Source: Cycas panzhihuaensis
Lineage: Eukaryota; Cycadophyta
Assembly (NCBI GenBank): GCA_023213395.1
Contig: CM041465.1
Coordinates: 18,352,001 to 18,416,000 of the forward strand
Length of the DNA: 64,000 nucleotides
Reading direction: 5' to 3'
The notes under the pieces are model-generated. The model had not been told where the DNA came from. It searched no databases and saw only the letters and a list, made by a program, of their open reading frames with translations. Below, in pieces: positions 33,939 to 45,570 of the stretch. Position numbers and translations under genes: made by a program. How positions within the stretch are numbered: position 1 is the stretch's first letter; the number at the start of each line of letters is the position of its first letter.

Positions 33939-34830
33939 ACTCGATACGATTAGCTAGTAGCGCAGATGGTCTCGAGGTTGAGCAGGAGTCGGACCCATAC
34001 ATATACAGTGACTACTACCCCGAGATGGCCTTGAGATGAGGGGAGCAAGGCGGGCAGCTCGCGGAGGCCCAGGAGGAGCCTCGGAGGGATGTGGTCCCCA
34101 AGAGAGGGATCACACAGACCGGGGGATGGCACCCTAGGATCGAGACAACAGCAGTAGAGATGTACATATGGTTTTAACGGGAATGCGCGGGCCTCCAGGG
34201 GCTTATATGTAGGCTCACATGATTGTACCCCCCCTGTAAGGATCCCAGCTTCCCACACACATGATGTACCATGACATTTTTGATATATATATACACGGGG
34301 TAATTGGAACCCCATTTTGACATGAAATGGTGTGTATCATGTATGATAGAGATAGCATGTATGGTTTACTTTGTATGATGTAGATGTTTGTATGTTATAA
34401 ATGTAAATATGTAAATATGTTTTGTTGTAAATAATTGGTTATAATATGCATGTGTTTCCTTCCATGTATGGCTATATGTCTAACAGGAGCACACACGTCC
34501 ACCGTAAGTAGAGGTGATTGAGAGGTGTGAGGTTAGAAATAGAGCGACATGCACATCCACGGGGGAGCATAAAGGAACAAGCAAAGGAAACAACAGGCAA
34601 GAGAATAGAGTGATGATACTCCACATTGTCATCCTAGTCGGGGGATGCCCAAATAGGAGAACAAAGGTTCCCAGGAGCACACAGGAACGCGGGTTCCGCG
34701 AGAGGAATCAGAAGAAGAAACGAAAATCCATCTTAAATTTCCATTCTACCTGTGGTTGGGAGGAATGGGAATAATTTAAAATGGTAGTTTAGGCTCATTT
34801 CGGAGCATGGCAGAGAAAAGAGCGGAAAGA
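33939..34830 (-). other. Element D untranslated region between integrase and antisense gene
   Basis: No coding signal. It contains a short (TA)6 tract (34280-34293) at the site where A has about 67 units. It is the region where the two convergent genes would terminate. Confidence 0.5.
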
Positions 34831-36120
34831 TCATGCGTAAAATTTCTTAAGGAACTTTCCGTTGACCTCTTTCTCAAATTCCAAGCCATCTAAGGTGGCG
34901 ATCCTGTAGGTGCCGTTATCAAGGCTTTCGAGAACGACGAAGGGGCCTACCCATTTAGGCCCGAATTTGGCCAAGCGATCATAGAGGTACTCCAATTTGA
35001 GGACATGGTCCTCGGGGCACAAAGGATGAGCACGAAGACGTCTGTCGTGTGTCCTTTGCAAGCAGGCTTTCGAAGTGAGGTTCGCTTGATAAGCCGTTAA
35101 GCGCCTCTCATCCAGGGCCTCGAGGTCTAGGAGGCGATCCTGGCAAATAGACTCCTCGTCAATGAGGCCTTGAAGGGAAACCCAGAGAGAGGGGATCTCT
35201 ACTTCCAGTGGGAGTATCGCCTCGGTTCCGTAGACTAACGAGAATGGGGTCATTCTGGTAACCGTGCAGATGGAAGTGCGATAAGCCCACAAGGCAGAAG
35301 GCAGTTGGATGTGCCAGTCTCTTTGAGACTGGGCAACGATTTTCTTCAAAATACCGACGAGCATTTTGTTGAAAGATTCAACTTGCCCGTTTGCTTGGGG
35401 GTAATAAGGGGATGACGTCTTATGCGAGATCTTGAATTTCTCGCCTGATTAGCCCATTTCCTTATTACAGAAGGAAGTTCTATTATCCGTAATTAGGACA
35501 TCTAGAATCCCAAAACGACAGAGAATATGCTGGTAGATGAAGGTGGCTATTGTCTTGCCAGGGGTAGTGGATAGGGGGATTGCCTCTGCCCATTTAGTGA
35601 AGTATTCAGTAGCGGTTAAGATATATTTATGTTGTGCGGAAGATGGCGACAATATAGCCCCAATAAGGTCTAAGCCCCATTGAGAAAAGGGCCACGGAGA
35701 CACGATTGGGTGCAACACCTTGGAAGGTATGTGAGAGACATTGGCATACTCCTGACATCACCGACATCTAAGGGCACAAGCGTGGGCATCCTTGAACAAG
35801 GACGACCAGTAATAACCCATGCGGCGGATCCTTTGGGCCATGGATTGGCCCCTAAAGTGGCCCCCACAAATGCCATGGTGGCATTCGTGGAGTATCTGGT
35901 CTGCTTCATCAGGAGCAACGCAGCGAAGCAGGATCCCATCGAAGGATCTCTTGTACAACACTTCATCCACAAGGAAGTGTTGCCTAGCAGTGGCGTGGAT
36001 ACGCAACCTAACCTTGTTACTGGCTTCAGGGTGATATTCTTGCTGAGTTAGATATTGCACAATATCACCATACCACTCACTGTCGGCGAGTAGGTGAGGA
36101 GAAGCATCATGGATGGTCAT
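34831..36120 (-). pseudogene. pol: Element D integrase
   Basis: Nearly complete. The N-terminal HHCC zinc finger is visible at 35880-35750 (HECHHGICGGH, then CALRCRRC). The catalytic core has D in WGLDLIGA (35670), D in LITDNRTSF (35490) and E in ANGQVESFNK (35380). The C-terminal domain has KWVGPFVVLESL and ends NGKFLKKFYA-stop at 34831. TAA at 35449 (after NKEMG) breaks the core. The frame is shared with RNase H and RT upstream. The family assignment to Tat rests on the C-terminal end and the RNase H-to-integrase order. Confidence 0.92.
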
Positions 36121-36741
36121 GATAGACTCGTCTGGGAAAGAGTCGTCAACAGGAACGCCGCTCGCGTTGGGAATAGTAGTATTAGCTAATTACTCTGCTA
36201 CTATCATTCCCTTCTTCAACTTCCTGTTAATGACTTGCAAGTCAAATTCTTGAAGTAGGACGGCCCAACGACCCACCCTACCTGTCAAATTTGAACGAGT
36301 AAGTAAGTAACGCAAGGGATTGGATTGAATGATCACCTTGGTTATATTGCCGAGCAAGTAATGCCTAAACTTCTTGGTCACATGGACTAAGGAGAGGCAT
36401 TCCTTTTCGGCAGGGGGATAGTTTAATTCAGTGGCAATGAGAGTGCGGCTGATGAAATAAATAGCCCTCTCAGTTCCCGAATCGTCCTCCTATGCGAGTG
36501 TTGCGCCCAAGGATTCATCAGTTGCCGAGGTGTATAGGATGAAGGGCCTATCAAAGCAAGGAGGTGCCAGTGTAGGGGCGGAAACGAGAGCTTCCTTAAG
36601 TCCTACGAAGGCCTTTTAGGTCTTGTCTGACCAAACAAAAGGGGCTCCTTTCTTCAATAGGTTCATAAGAGTCTTGGCGTTTATAGCAAAATTTGCCAAG
36701 AAATGCCTCAGAAAACCAAGCCTGCCTAGAAACGACTTAAT
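36121..36741 (-). pseudogene. pol: Element D RNase H
   Basis: Degrades the RNA strand of the RNA-DNA hybrid during reverse transcription. The segment LYTSATDESLGATLA (near 36520) is the first acidic region, followed by YFISRTLIATELNYPPAEKE and then HYLLGNITKVIIQSNPLRYL (36350) and GRVGRWAVLLQEFDLQV, the standard end of Tat RNase H before the RKLKKG.IVAE linker. Stops at 36616 (TAA) and 36188 are in frame; the first is shared with C. Confidence 0.85.
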
Positions 36742-37416
36742 TTATCGTTGGGTCCTAGGCGATGGCATGTCAAGGATTGCCTTAACTTTTTCTGGATCGA
36801 TTTGGATTCCTTGCTGGGACACGAGGAAACCCAAGAGTTTGCCTGAAGTGACGGCAAACACGCATTTCAACGGGTTTAGACTAACGTGATACTTGCGGCA
36901 TCTTGTGAAGATGGCGCGCAAGTCGGAGGGATGATGGGCCCTGGTATGAGAAAGGCCCATCATATCGTCCATGAAAACCTCCAACATATTGTTAATGAGG
37001 TCGTGAAAGATAAAATGCATGGCTCTTTGATAAGTAGCCCCTACATTCTTAAGACTAAAGGGCATTGCCTTGTAGGCGAAGGTACCCCATGGCATAGTGA
37101 AGGCCATCTTATGGTGGTCTTCAGGAGAAATCTGAATCTGGTTATAGTCGGAGAAGCCATCCATCAAGGACATAACTTCGAATCTAGCCGTACGATCAAT
37201 TATTTGATCAATGAAGGGAAGAGGAAAGTTGTCCTTAGGACAAGCGTTGTTTATGTCACGAAAATCGATACAAATACGAATGGTCCCGTTCTTCTTAGCA
37301 ACGGGAATAATATTCGATACCCACTTAGGGTAATCGATGGAAGAAACGAGTCTCGCATCCAGAAGCTTCTCAACCTGCATCTTAACGGCAGCTGAAAGCT
37401 TCGGGTGAAGGGGACG
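36742..37416 (-). pseudogene. pol: Element D reverse transcriptase (core open)
   Basis: The RT core is open from 37416 to the TAA at 36742. Motifs in order: KWVSNIIPVAKKNG (37330), RICIDFRDINNACPKD (37280), DGFSDYNQIQISPED (37140), MPFSLKNVGATYQRAM (37050) and the catalytic box VFMDDM (36970), a form of YxDD. Then SLNPLKCVFAVTSGKLLGF follows. The residues needed for catalysis appear present. Both flanking stops (37417 TAG, 36742 TAA) have counterparts in other copies. Length and motif spacing are normal for gypsy RTs. Confidence 0.92.
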
Positions 37417-38445
37417 CTACTTCTGACGCACTAGGCAAGCGTCAGGAATGGTCGTAAGGTTATGTGTGACGATGGAGGGGTCAATGCCCTTCATATCCAA
37501 GTAGTCCCATGCGAATACATCACGAAATTCCTGGAACAGGAGGGTGTATTCCCTCACTTCGTCAGGAGTACATTCCACTCCTACCTTGATGACCTTGTCC
37601 GGGGCAAGGACTATGTCCTGAGTTGCCCCCATGCACATGGTATTCCTCTCCTCGAAATGGAGGGGGGCAAGATCAACCGAAAGAGAAGAAATGGAAGAAT
37701 GGATTGGGTTGGCTAATGTGGACCCAATCGCTAAGACCTTCTGGTGGTCAAGCTTGTGGTGACCAGGAGGCAAACTGGGCATGGAACCTGCTAAGTGCTC
37801 CAGCAATGCCTCATCATCTTCGAAGTAGTCCACCCCATGGATGACCTGACTTCAAATGGACGAGGCGCAGGATAGCGTAGGAGCGATAGGACCGGTATGG
37901 CCTGAAAGTTTCCCATCATCCCTAAGAGATTCTCAAGGAGAGTCAAGGAGAGGTCCCTCGTAAAAAGCAAGAGGGAAACTCTTAACATCATTACCTACGG
38001 GAGGTGATGGGACAGAAGAGCCAGGAACGTGATGATCGACATGCGCAATGTCATGTGACATGTGAAAATGACCAGGCTCTACAACAAAAGGGGCCCTATG
38101 AGGGAACCTAGGAGTAAGAGGATGCCCCGTACTAGTGCGGAGGAATGAAACTGGATGAGGACAATCCTCATCCTCGCTATGGGACCCGTCATCGTCAAAC
38201 ATGGCGAGGTACCCATAACTCCTGACACCAATGGGGGCGAAATGCATCAAACTAGGAGAAGAAGATATGGGATCTTCTTCACGGTAAGAGGAATCAGGGA
38301 TTCCAATGGAGCAAGCTGAGACATGGTCGGAAGGGTGTTTGTTTCCCTTCATATGGCCATGGCTTGCCTGGGTAGAAGGCCTAGCTTGTTTAGCGAGCGA
38401 TCGCTCATAGGAGACAAGTTTCATTTGCCCGTTATGGACAAATTT
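37417..38445 (-). pseudogene. pol: Element D protease-RT spacer of pol
   Basis: In frame with protease and RT. The conserved islands are SYGYLAMFDDDGSHSEDED (38200), DYFEDDEALLEHLAGS and LPPGHHKLDHQKV (37830-37750) and LFQEFRDVFAWDYLDMKG (37540-37480), the last being the usual lead-in to gypsy RT. The acidic and Pro/Ser-rich middle is variable among copies. A stop lies near 37933. Confidence 0.75.
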
Positions 38446-38990
38446 AAGTTACCCCCAATGGGTGGAATACACGGCAAATATTTGGTCAAGCCATGGTCGA
38501 CCCAAAAGTAAGTTGTAATCAATGTCAACATCGAGGATAACGATGTCAGTAACGATAGTCTTATCCTCGAGAGTAAGGGGTATCAAGATAGATCCTAAGG
38601 GAGTCTTCTCACTACCATCATAACCCTGGCAATGCCATGGAACAGGTTCCAAGGCGGAAATGCCAAGCTCCTACATAACGAGCAAGGGCATGGCATTGAC
38701 GGAAGAACCGTTGTCCACGATGGTTCTTTGCAACGTGCAATTAGGAGTATCTATGGTAATGGTGAAAGGGAAGTTCCATTGGCGTTCCCTTCCACTAGAT
38801 GCAGGAAGATCTCTGGGATCGATGGAGATGACGGGTTCATAGCTTTGGGTTGTGCCCAAGGCATGAACGAATGCGTCATTCGATCCTAGAGCTTCTAAGA
38901 GGAGCGTTTGCTACTCAGGGCAACTTCTCAAGATGTCCATGATGGACATCCCGGTAGCCACAGTGAGAAGCTCTTCAACTACGGAGAAGG
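38446..38990 (-). pseudogene. pol: Element D aspartic protease
   Basis: RTIVDNGSSVNAMPLLVM (about 38730-38680) is the active-site segment, followed by ELGISALEPVPWHCQGYDG, PLTLEDKTIVTDIVILDV and DYNLLLGRPWLDQ (38500), the flap and C-terminal LGRPW signature. DNG occupies the catalytic D-S/T-G position; other copies have DNS (A, C) and DEG (B). It is one frame with gag and RT, with a stop after PLLVM. Confidence 0.8.
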
Positions 38991-40738
38991 GCTTACCCCT
39001 CCCTGTGGGTTGGGTAAGGGCTCTCCTAAAGTTGAATCTACCGGGGCAGACAGGAATGCTCTTGGGAAGTGCGGGAATCTCCAGAGGAATGGCTTCCAGA
39101 GGAGGGTCAAGTTGCGAGGTGGAGGCAGAGGCGCCTGTTGCCTCCTTTGTGACTTGAGACTAGGTCAATGTGTAAAGTGGAGTGGTCTCAAGCATTTGGA
39201 TCACCTTCTTTCCCTTGTTACAGGACCACGAAGGTGATAGAGCACGGCGGTCAGGGGAGCACGAAGGGGAAGATGGCCTTCGTACACCCTTCCCTCTACC
39301 ATGCGAAGGGCAAGAATCGGGGGATCTATCCCGATTCTGGTTGTTCTTTTACTAAACATCACGACCACGTTCCCCATGTTTGGGGAATGGGTCTCTATGA
39401 ATGGGTTGATCGAGGTTAGGCCTCGATGCCCACCTAGGGGACGAATTACGCGACGGGGCGTTGCGTGGGTGCTGTGCCTGACAATGCAAATCATCATGGA
39501 AACACTCTCCATGGATGGAACACCACCTCTTCTTAAGGGGAGGATCAATCCTCCTTGCTTGAGAAGGTTGGGTGTTACCCCTGTTGGGGGGCATCGCATG
39601 AGAAGCTTGTTGAACTAGTTTATGGGAGGTCAGCGATGAAGGAGGTTAGAGTTTAAGCTCCTTCATCGTGTGCTCAAATGAGCGAATAAAAGAGGTAAGA
39701 GGATCTAGGGTCTTCTCAGTCGAATGAGAGGTGGGCCTAGCAGGCTGCGAAGGTTTGGTTTCCTTCGCTGGGGGAGGCGCCTCACAATGTTACGAGGGCT
39801 TAGGAGGTTTCTTGAGTCCAGCTTGGATCTCAATGGCCTCCAACACCAAGCACCTCATAATCGCAGAGTCACATGTGGTTGCCCCCATCTTAAGGACTTC
39901 CACATGCACTTCGGGGTGAAGTGCGTTGACGAAGAGATCTCGCTTCAACTCTTTAGGCAACGTGGCCTTGGTAGAGTGAAGGAGATCGTGAAAGCGTCAA
40001 ACAAAGTCACGATTCATTTCGTCGTGACCTTGTTTAAGTGACAGAAGTGCTTTCATTTTGCTTTTGAATGGACGGGCTACGTCAAAATAGTTGACGAACT
40101 CATCCACCAATTGCTGGAACGAAGAAATCGAATGAGCAGGGAGACGGTAAAACCACTTGAGGGCATCACCCTGCAAGGATCACGGAAATAGCTTCATCAG
40201 AATATGGTCGTAAGCCCAATAATCGATGCACGCCATAGAGAAACTACGTACGTGCTCGGTAGGGTCTTGCGACGAAGTTCCATCGAATTTGGGAACTTCA
40301 GGAGGGTGAGGCGGCAGGTTGGTCCTTAGCGCCTCAACAGACAATGGCGTCGACCTATAGTCCATGAAAGGACGTGTCTTCACATGGGCTAACGGATCGA
40401 CGACCGGCAAAGGAATGGATGGGGGAGGTAAACCCATCCCTCCTTGGGGAAACGCCCCTTGTTGGAAAGGGGGTTGCGGGTAAATGCTCTGGAAGGGAGG
40501 TATGTTCCCTTGCGACGATGCAATAACAGGAGTTGCGCTAGATGGCAGAAACGAAGGGTGAGCGACCAGGTTTTGCCCATATGGGCCACTCGTAGGTGGC
40601 GCAACTCCATATGGGTGCAACGGGTCCACCCCATAAGCAGGAAGATGGTTTCCCCCCGCCTCAAGGTTGAGATGTGTAACCTGGGGGTACGTAAAGGGAA
40701 GGACCACCAATAGGGTTTTGAATCCATGTAGGAGTGGG
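38991..40738 (-). pseudogene. gag: Element D gag, N-terminus missing
   Basis: In order: a proline/glycine-rich stretch (40700-40400), FMDYRSTPLSVEALRTNLPP (40360), HVRSFSMACIDYWAYDHIL (40240), GDALKWFYRLP (40170), KQGHDEMNRDFV (40030), a VNALHPEVHVEVLKMG block (39920) and the zinc knuckle CSIHGECFHDDLHC (39510), a full C-x2-H-x4-H-x4-C. The C-terminal linker runs to the protease. Stops include TGA at 40180-40182 (as in E) and a few at glutamine-type positions. The reading breaks at about 40741, where homology to E stops. Confidence 0.85.
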
Positions 40739-40741
40739 TTT

Positions 40742-42417
40742 TACTTCCACCTCATTTTTCTTTTCTCAATAGTACTATCTTATACTATTGAGAAAATATC
40801 AATAGGGTGGGCTATCCCATTCTGATTTTTACAATGGTGCATAACTACAATGTTATAAAATCACAAGCAACATCTTCCTTAAAAAAAAAAAAAAAATTAT
40901 TTCTTGCTCCTCTACCCATAAAAATTAAATATGCCCTATAGTAGAGGGTACCTATAGTTAATGTTTTAGGTCCTTGGCTTTACATTGGTCCCTAAAAACC
41001 TCTTACCAATCCATGGATTTACATTTGAAACCTTAACCCATTTGTGTTGAACTTGACACTCATTTAGATCCATGACGCATGAGTTTATGGTTTATGCTCA
41101 TGGTTTTATTGAAACCATGAGTCTTAAATCCACTAAGGGACTCCCTTGGTGAATCTATTAATAACCCCCAACTTTTCATGAGAAGGGAGAAAACTTTTTC
41201 TAATGACATATTACTGAAATATTATAAAAATTTCTCTAGAATCATTTTTATAGATGCAACATTACTTATAATCTTATATGTAATTTATCATATGATTTGT
41301 TATTGATTTCACTTGATTTCCTCCTTGTTACAAGGTTTTGTACCAACTTTCTACCACTAGAAGTGCTCAAGAAGGCTCTTAGAGGGATTGTTGGTATTAT
41401 GGGACCTTTAAAGAGTGGGAATCCTACCATTTTTCAGGCTCACCTTATACTTTTATCATCTTTTTGTAATTACTTTAGTTTGCTTAAATATTGTTCTTAA
41501 TTTTGGTGTTTTCTTCTTATGCACATATATGTATATATGATCTTTTATAGCTAACTTGGTAGGTGAGAGGAGCATGTGAAGATGTTTGCTTGCAAGTGGT
41601 AGGAGCATTTAGCTAAGATCTTCCCCTTCTCTTCTCTACCTTTTTATCTTCTTCTCTTGAAGTTAAAAGGCACCTATAGGGTAGGTGGAACTTAGTCAAA
41701 TTTTTTTCACAAGCCTCCATATGTATAATCCTTTCTAGTCACGTTTTAAGTTAATTTTTTGTGATTTTAAAATTCTTAAGAAACTTTTTTCTAGCATAGT
41801 GTTATCGAACTAGTAGAAATATTGTTAGATTTTTCCTAAACTTATTTAGTATCACATATACTATGCTCTTGATATTAGAAAGTGCTTATAGAGTATAAAA
41901 GAATTTGCCAACAATTTTTGGCATCATCCCCACAGGTATTAACTTCCAAGTCCTTTTTTTAATTAATTTTTGTTATTTTTAAAAGCTTGTAATAAATGTT
42001 TATATACCATAACTCAGTCTAATAGGCAAAAATACTGTCAAATTTTATATAGATTTCTATTTTATATTACATATGCTTTTTTGTGTAGTGTTTTGTTCCC
42101 ATCTATCATACCAAGTATGTGCAAGGGTGATGTTAGAGGAAAGGGTGATTAGATTTCAGGTTCTACATATGCATTCTAGATGCATTCCTTTTGCCTTACT
42201 TCTTCCTTCACCCCTTTTATATTTTTTAATTTTTATCTTACAACAAAGAAAAGAAAAATCTAAAATCTTTCTTTTGTTTCATTTATTTCATAAAGGAAAA
42301 AGATAATGATAGGGTTTCTCCCCTCACCCCTTTATTTATTCTAAGAAAATATAATGAATAGAGAAAATTATTTTTTCCTTTCTATCTTTCTTTTAGTTGT
42401 TATTCATTTTCATTTTA

Positions 42418-42464
<47 letters not shown>

Positions 42465-42950
42465 TGGAAGATAATTTCTTTTTCCCCCTTATTCCCCAAA
42501 GATTAAAAATAGAGAAAAGACTAAAGAGAGAGAGGGAGAATTTACTTTTGATTTACTTAAATATGCATGCCATTTACTTACTTGCTCTTACTCTCCCCTC
42601 TTCAAATATTGTATTAATTAGAAAATTAAAGAAAAAGAGGGTAAAACATGGTCTATTATATTATATATTCATGCTTGAATATGAAAACTAAAAAGGGGTG
42701 GAGGAGCAACACTTGTTATAAGTCTTCAAACTCATGAGGTCTTAGGTTTATATCTAGATTAGGTTTAAGTGTTGTTAGTGAAACTCACCTAATAGAGACA
42801 ACCTAAGATGATTACACCTAAATGATGGTAGACTTAGGATGTGGGGCCTATGGATATGCAATGAATTTTAAGACACCAATGAAGGATGCTTATGTGTTAC
42901 TTAAGTGCACATATAAGGGTTGTCATTATTCTTTTCCTAAGAGGCTAAAT
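40742..42950. other. Unassigned AT-rich region
   Basis: About 2.2 kb without recognisable coding sequence. It contains a hairpin (11-base arms tctcaatagta/tactattgaga, 40764-40793), a 16-A run (40881-40896) and a (GA)n tract (42425-42459). The part around the GA tract weakly resembles, in opposite orientation, the C LTR tail at 51400-51600, so a decayed plus-strand LTR of the Tat family is possible but unproven. It ends at the left target duplication of J. Confidence 0.4.
42425..42459. repeat. (GA)n microsatellite
   Basis: About 17 GA units, within a purine-rich context. Confidence 0.95.
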
Positions 42951-43343
42951 TGTTAAATATGTTAAACACTTTGCAAGTGTTACATGCATATAAGCATTAC
43001 ACCCGATTACCTTTGTAGGTGTCTTATAGGAGTATTTTTACCCCATGGTTTATGCCTATTTCATTGTAAAAGTATAATATGATATATTGTAAAGTTATAT
43101 CTATATATTCTTATGTAGTGGCATGTATAAAAGGTTAGATGAGTCTTTGATGAGTTGATAAGAAGAGTTAGGATTTTCATCTCTATAATTATTTAACTAT
43201 TGCTTAGATTAATAAAAGGTCTATGCTTAGATCTAAATCTCTTAATGTTCTCTGTTATGTGCTTAGTTTGTTTATTATATTTATTCTTTGCATGGTTTAA
43301 AGTTCTATTAATATGTTGCTTCTATGATTACATTTTCTCTTCA
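42951..43343 (+). repeat. Element J 5' LTR (393 bp)
   Basis: It runs from tgttaaatatg to ttctcttca and is homologous to 50731-51122 along its length, with scattered substitutions. Followed directly by the primer-binding site. Confidence 0.92.
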
Positions 43344-43345
43344 TT

Positions 43346-43357
43346 CAGTATTAGAGC
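43346..43357 (+). promoter_or_regulatory. Element J primer-binding site
   Basis: cagtattagagc, three mismatches from TGGTATCAGAGC (initiator-Met tRNA), two bases after the LTR end. Confidence 0.8.
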
Positions 43358-43429
43358 TAAGAGTTTTAGTTTTATGGGAAGCCATTTGATGAGTGGGAGC
43401 TTTGTTTGGTGAACTTGAGTGCAAAGATC

Positions 43430-44130
43430 ATGGTAAGAATTACAAAGATGTAGATTGAAAAGTTTAATGGTCAAAACTTTGAGTTGTGAAAGCTAAAGAT
43501 GGAAGATATCCTCATCGAGAAGGATCATTGGATCATTATAATAGATACTAAGTTTGTGGATATGGACTATAAAGATTGGAACAAGCTTAATTAAAAAGAA
43601 ATTAGTTTAATAAGGTTATGCCTTTTAGACTCAGTGTTGTTAATTGTTTTCATAGAGTCTATAGCTAAATATATGTAAAAAAGTTTAGGGGCTCTATATT
43701 AGACTAACTTCTCAGTTAATAAGCTATTTCTTTGGAAAAAAAATTGTATTCACTAAAGATGAGTGGTAGAGATATAGTTATAAATCATCTCACTACATTT
43801 AACACCATGGTGAGCCAGCTTGTTTTAGTTGAGATAACAATATCTGAAGAAGATAAGTGTATTACCTATTATGTTTACTTCTTGATTCCTAGAAAAATCT
43901 TATGATGATGGTTAGTAATATGACCGTTACCACCTTAAAATTTAATGATGTTATTATCACCCTAGTGGTGAGAGGTTAAATAATAGATTGTGACCAACAA
44001 AGGCCTAGGAATAAATGACCAAAATTTAGAGGGAAATCCAAATCTCCAAGTAGAGACCCTTTGGTATATTTGAGATGTAGGAATGCTGGCCATATGAAGA
44101 GCCAATGTTGAGTCAAGGTTGATAAGGGAA
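43430..44130 (+). pseudogene. gag: Element J gag
   Basis: Begins at atggtaagaattac with MVRITKM, stop, IEKFNGQNFEL, then KLKMEDILIEKDHW, the copia gag N-terminus with consensus KFxGxNFxxWKxKMxDxL (the tryptophan codon is now TGA). The C-terminal zinc knuckle RCRNAGHMKSQC is at about 44076-44112 (Cx..GHxxxxC; the first cysteine of CCHC is changed). About 230 codons, the usual size. Stops and one or more frame changes interrupt it. Confidence 0.82.
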
Positions 44131-44600
44131 AGTCATCTAAATCTATCTCTTCCATGATAGTAAAATCTTTTGATGAAGCTAATGGTGATGTTTATTTAGA
44201 AACTTCAAGTAAGTTATCAAATGTTGAGTCTTGGTTAATTTACTCCAGTGCTTCACTTCATGTTACTCCCCATAGGGAGTGGCCTTTTAAAATAAAAGTA
44301 TTAATGGAGGTAAAGAATTTCTCAAGGATCATTACCCATATAAAATTATAGGTCATAGAAGGGTGAAGGTTTTGTTTGTAGATAAAAGGGTTAAAACTAT
44401 CCCTAATGTGAGTTATATGCCTAGTTTGGCTATGAGTTTATTGTCTATTAGTTAATTAGGTGATGTAAGATGTAGGAATATAAGTGATTTTCAATAAAGA
44501 TAGTTGTAGAATGGTTTGAGGAGTACTGGTATTAGCAAGAAAGACCTAATTTGGAACACTATACAAGCTTGATACAAGCATGATATGTGCCAGTTTGACT
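44131..44600 (+). pseudogene. pol: Element J aspartic protease
   Basis: SWLIYSSASLHVTPHREWPF (44225-44285) is the copia protease active-site block, normally WILDSGASxHVTxxxxxF; the catalytic D-S-G has become Y-S-S, so the enzyme would be dead. It continues with a GHRRVKVLF.. segment and ends before integrase. Confidence 0.78.
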
Positions 44601-45570
44601 ATTACAGAAAGTAGCAATAATGCAAGCATGACTAAAATATCACTTGCTAGTAAAATGATATTGTGGAATTAGATATTGGGCCATATTAGAGTGAAAGGCC
44701 TCCATGATTTATTCTCCAAAGGTATGGTAGAAGATATCCCTAGAATTAATGGATCCTTTGATTTTGATTTCTATGAGCACTGTGTGTATGGAAAGTAGAA
44801 ATATGTTAGTTTTCCTTCAAAATCAAAGAGAGTACAGGGTGTTATATAATTAGTACATAATTATGTTTTTTGACCTATTAATTTACCCTCATTGATTAGG
44901 TCTAAATACTTTGTCTCATTCATAGATGATTTCTTGAGAAAGATATGGTTATACTTTCTAAGGTAGAAATATGAGGTCTTTAGTAAATTCAAAGAATTTA
45001 AGGCTTTATTCAAGAATTAGAGTGATAACTAGATCAATGTATTGAGGATTGATAATGGAGATAAGTTTTGTTTAAAAGAGTTGAAGCAGTTCTATAAGTT
45101 GTGTGGGATAGAAAGTCAAAAGATAAGTCCCTAGATGACATAGTAGAATGGAGTTACTGAAAGGATGAATAAGACCTTACTAGAGAGATTAAGGAGTATG
45201 CTTAGTGTTACTAATTTATAGAAGAAATTTTGGGTTAAAGTTATGATGATTAAAAGCTACCTGATAAATGGATCACTGATGACTACCTTAGTGTACAAAA
45301 CACCTAAATAAGTATGGTATAGTAAGAAACCATCTATTGGTCATCTTAGAGGTTTTGATTATGAAGCTTTTATATATGTTCCTAGATTGTAGAGGACCAA
45401 GCTTAATTTCAAAGTGTAAAAGATTATTTTCATTGGCTATGGTGTTAAAGGATACAAGCTATATAACACTAAAATACAAAAAGTTGTATATAGTTATGAT
45501 GTTATCTTTAGAGAGGAGTTCATGTCTCTAAAGTGGAATGAAGGATTAAAGGAAGAAGACTTTAAGAAGG
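44601..45570 (+). pseudogene. pol: Element J integrase
   Basis: The zinc-binding part is near 44670-44800 (LGHIRVKGLHDLFSKG, then YEHCVYGK). The core has D in FVSFIDDFLRKIWLYF (44915), D in LRIDNGDKF (45050) and E in NGVTERMNKTLLERLRSML (45150-45200). A block ending FIGYGVKGYKLYN and YSYDVIFREEF (45430-45520) is the standard copia integrase C-terminus. Many TAG stops, including three close together near 45130. Confidence 0.88.

Larger units (their letters stand above)
29207..40741 (-). mobile_element. Element D: best-preserved Tat-type gypsy element, 5' truncated
   Basis: On the minus strand: gag (from 40738), protease, RT, RNase H, integrase, then an antisense PMD gene, polypurine tract and 3' LTR. 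Gag and pol lie in one reading frame over 5.9 kb, with about fifteen in-frame stops and no visible frameshift. The left end is inserted in E's gag. The right end breaks inside the gag N-terminal region, so the 5' LTR is missing and no target duplication can be tested. CpG content is higher than in A, B and C, suggesting a younger insertion. Confidence 0.88.

Noticed and set aside
36886-37395. 169-codon plus frame across D's RT
   Set aside because: Shadow of the RT reading on the minus strand, which has all RT motifs.
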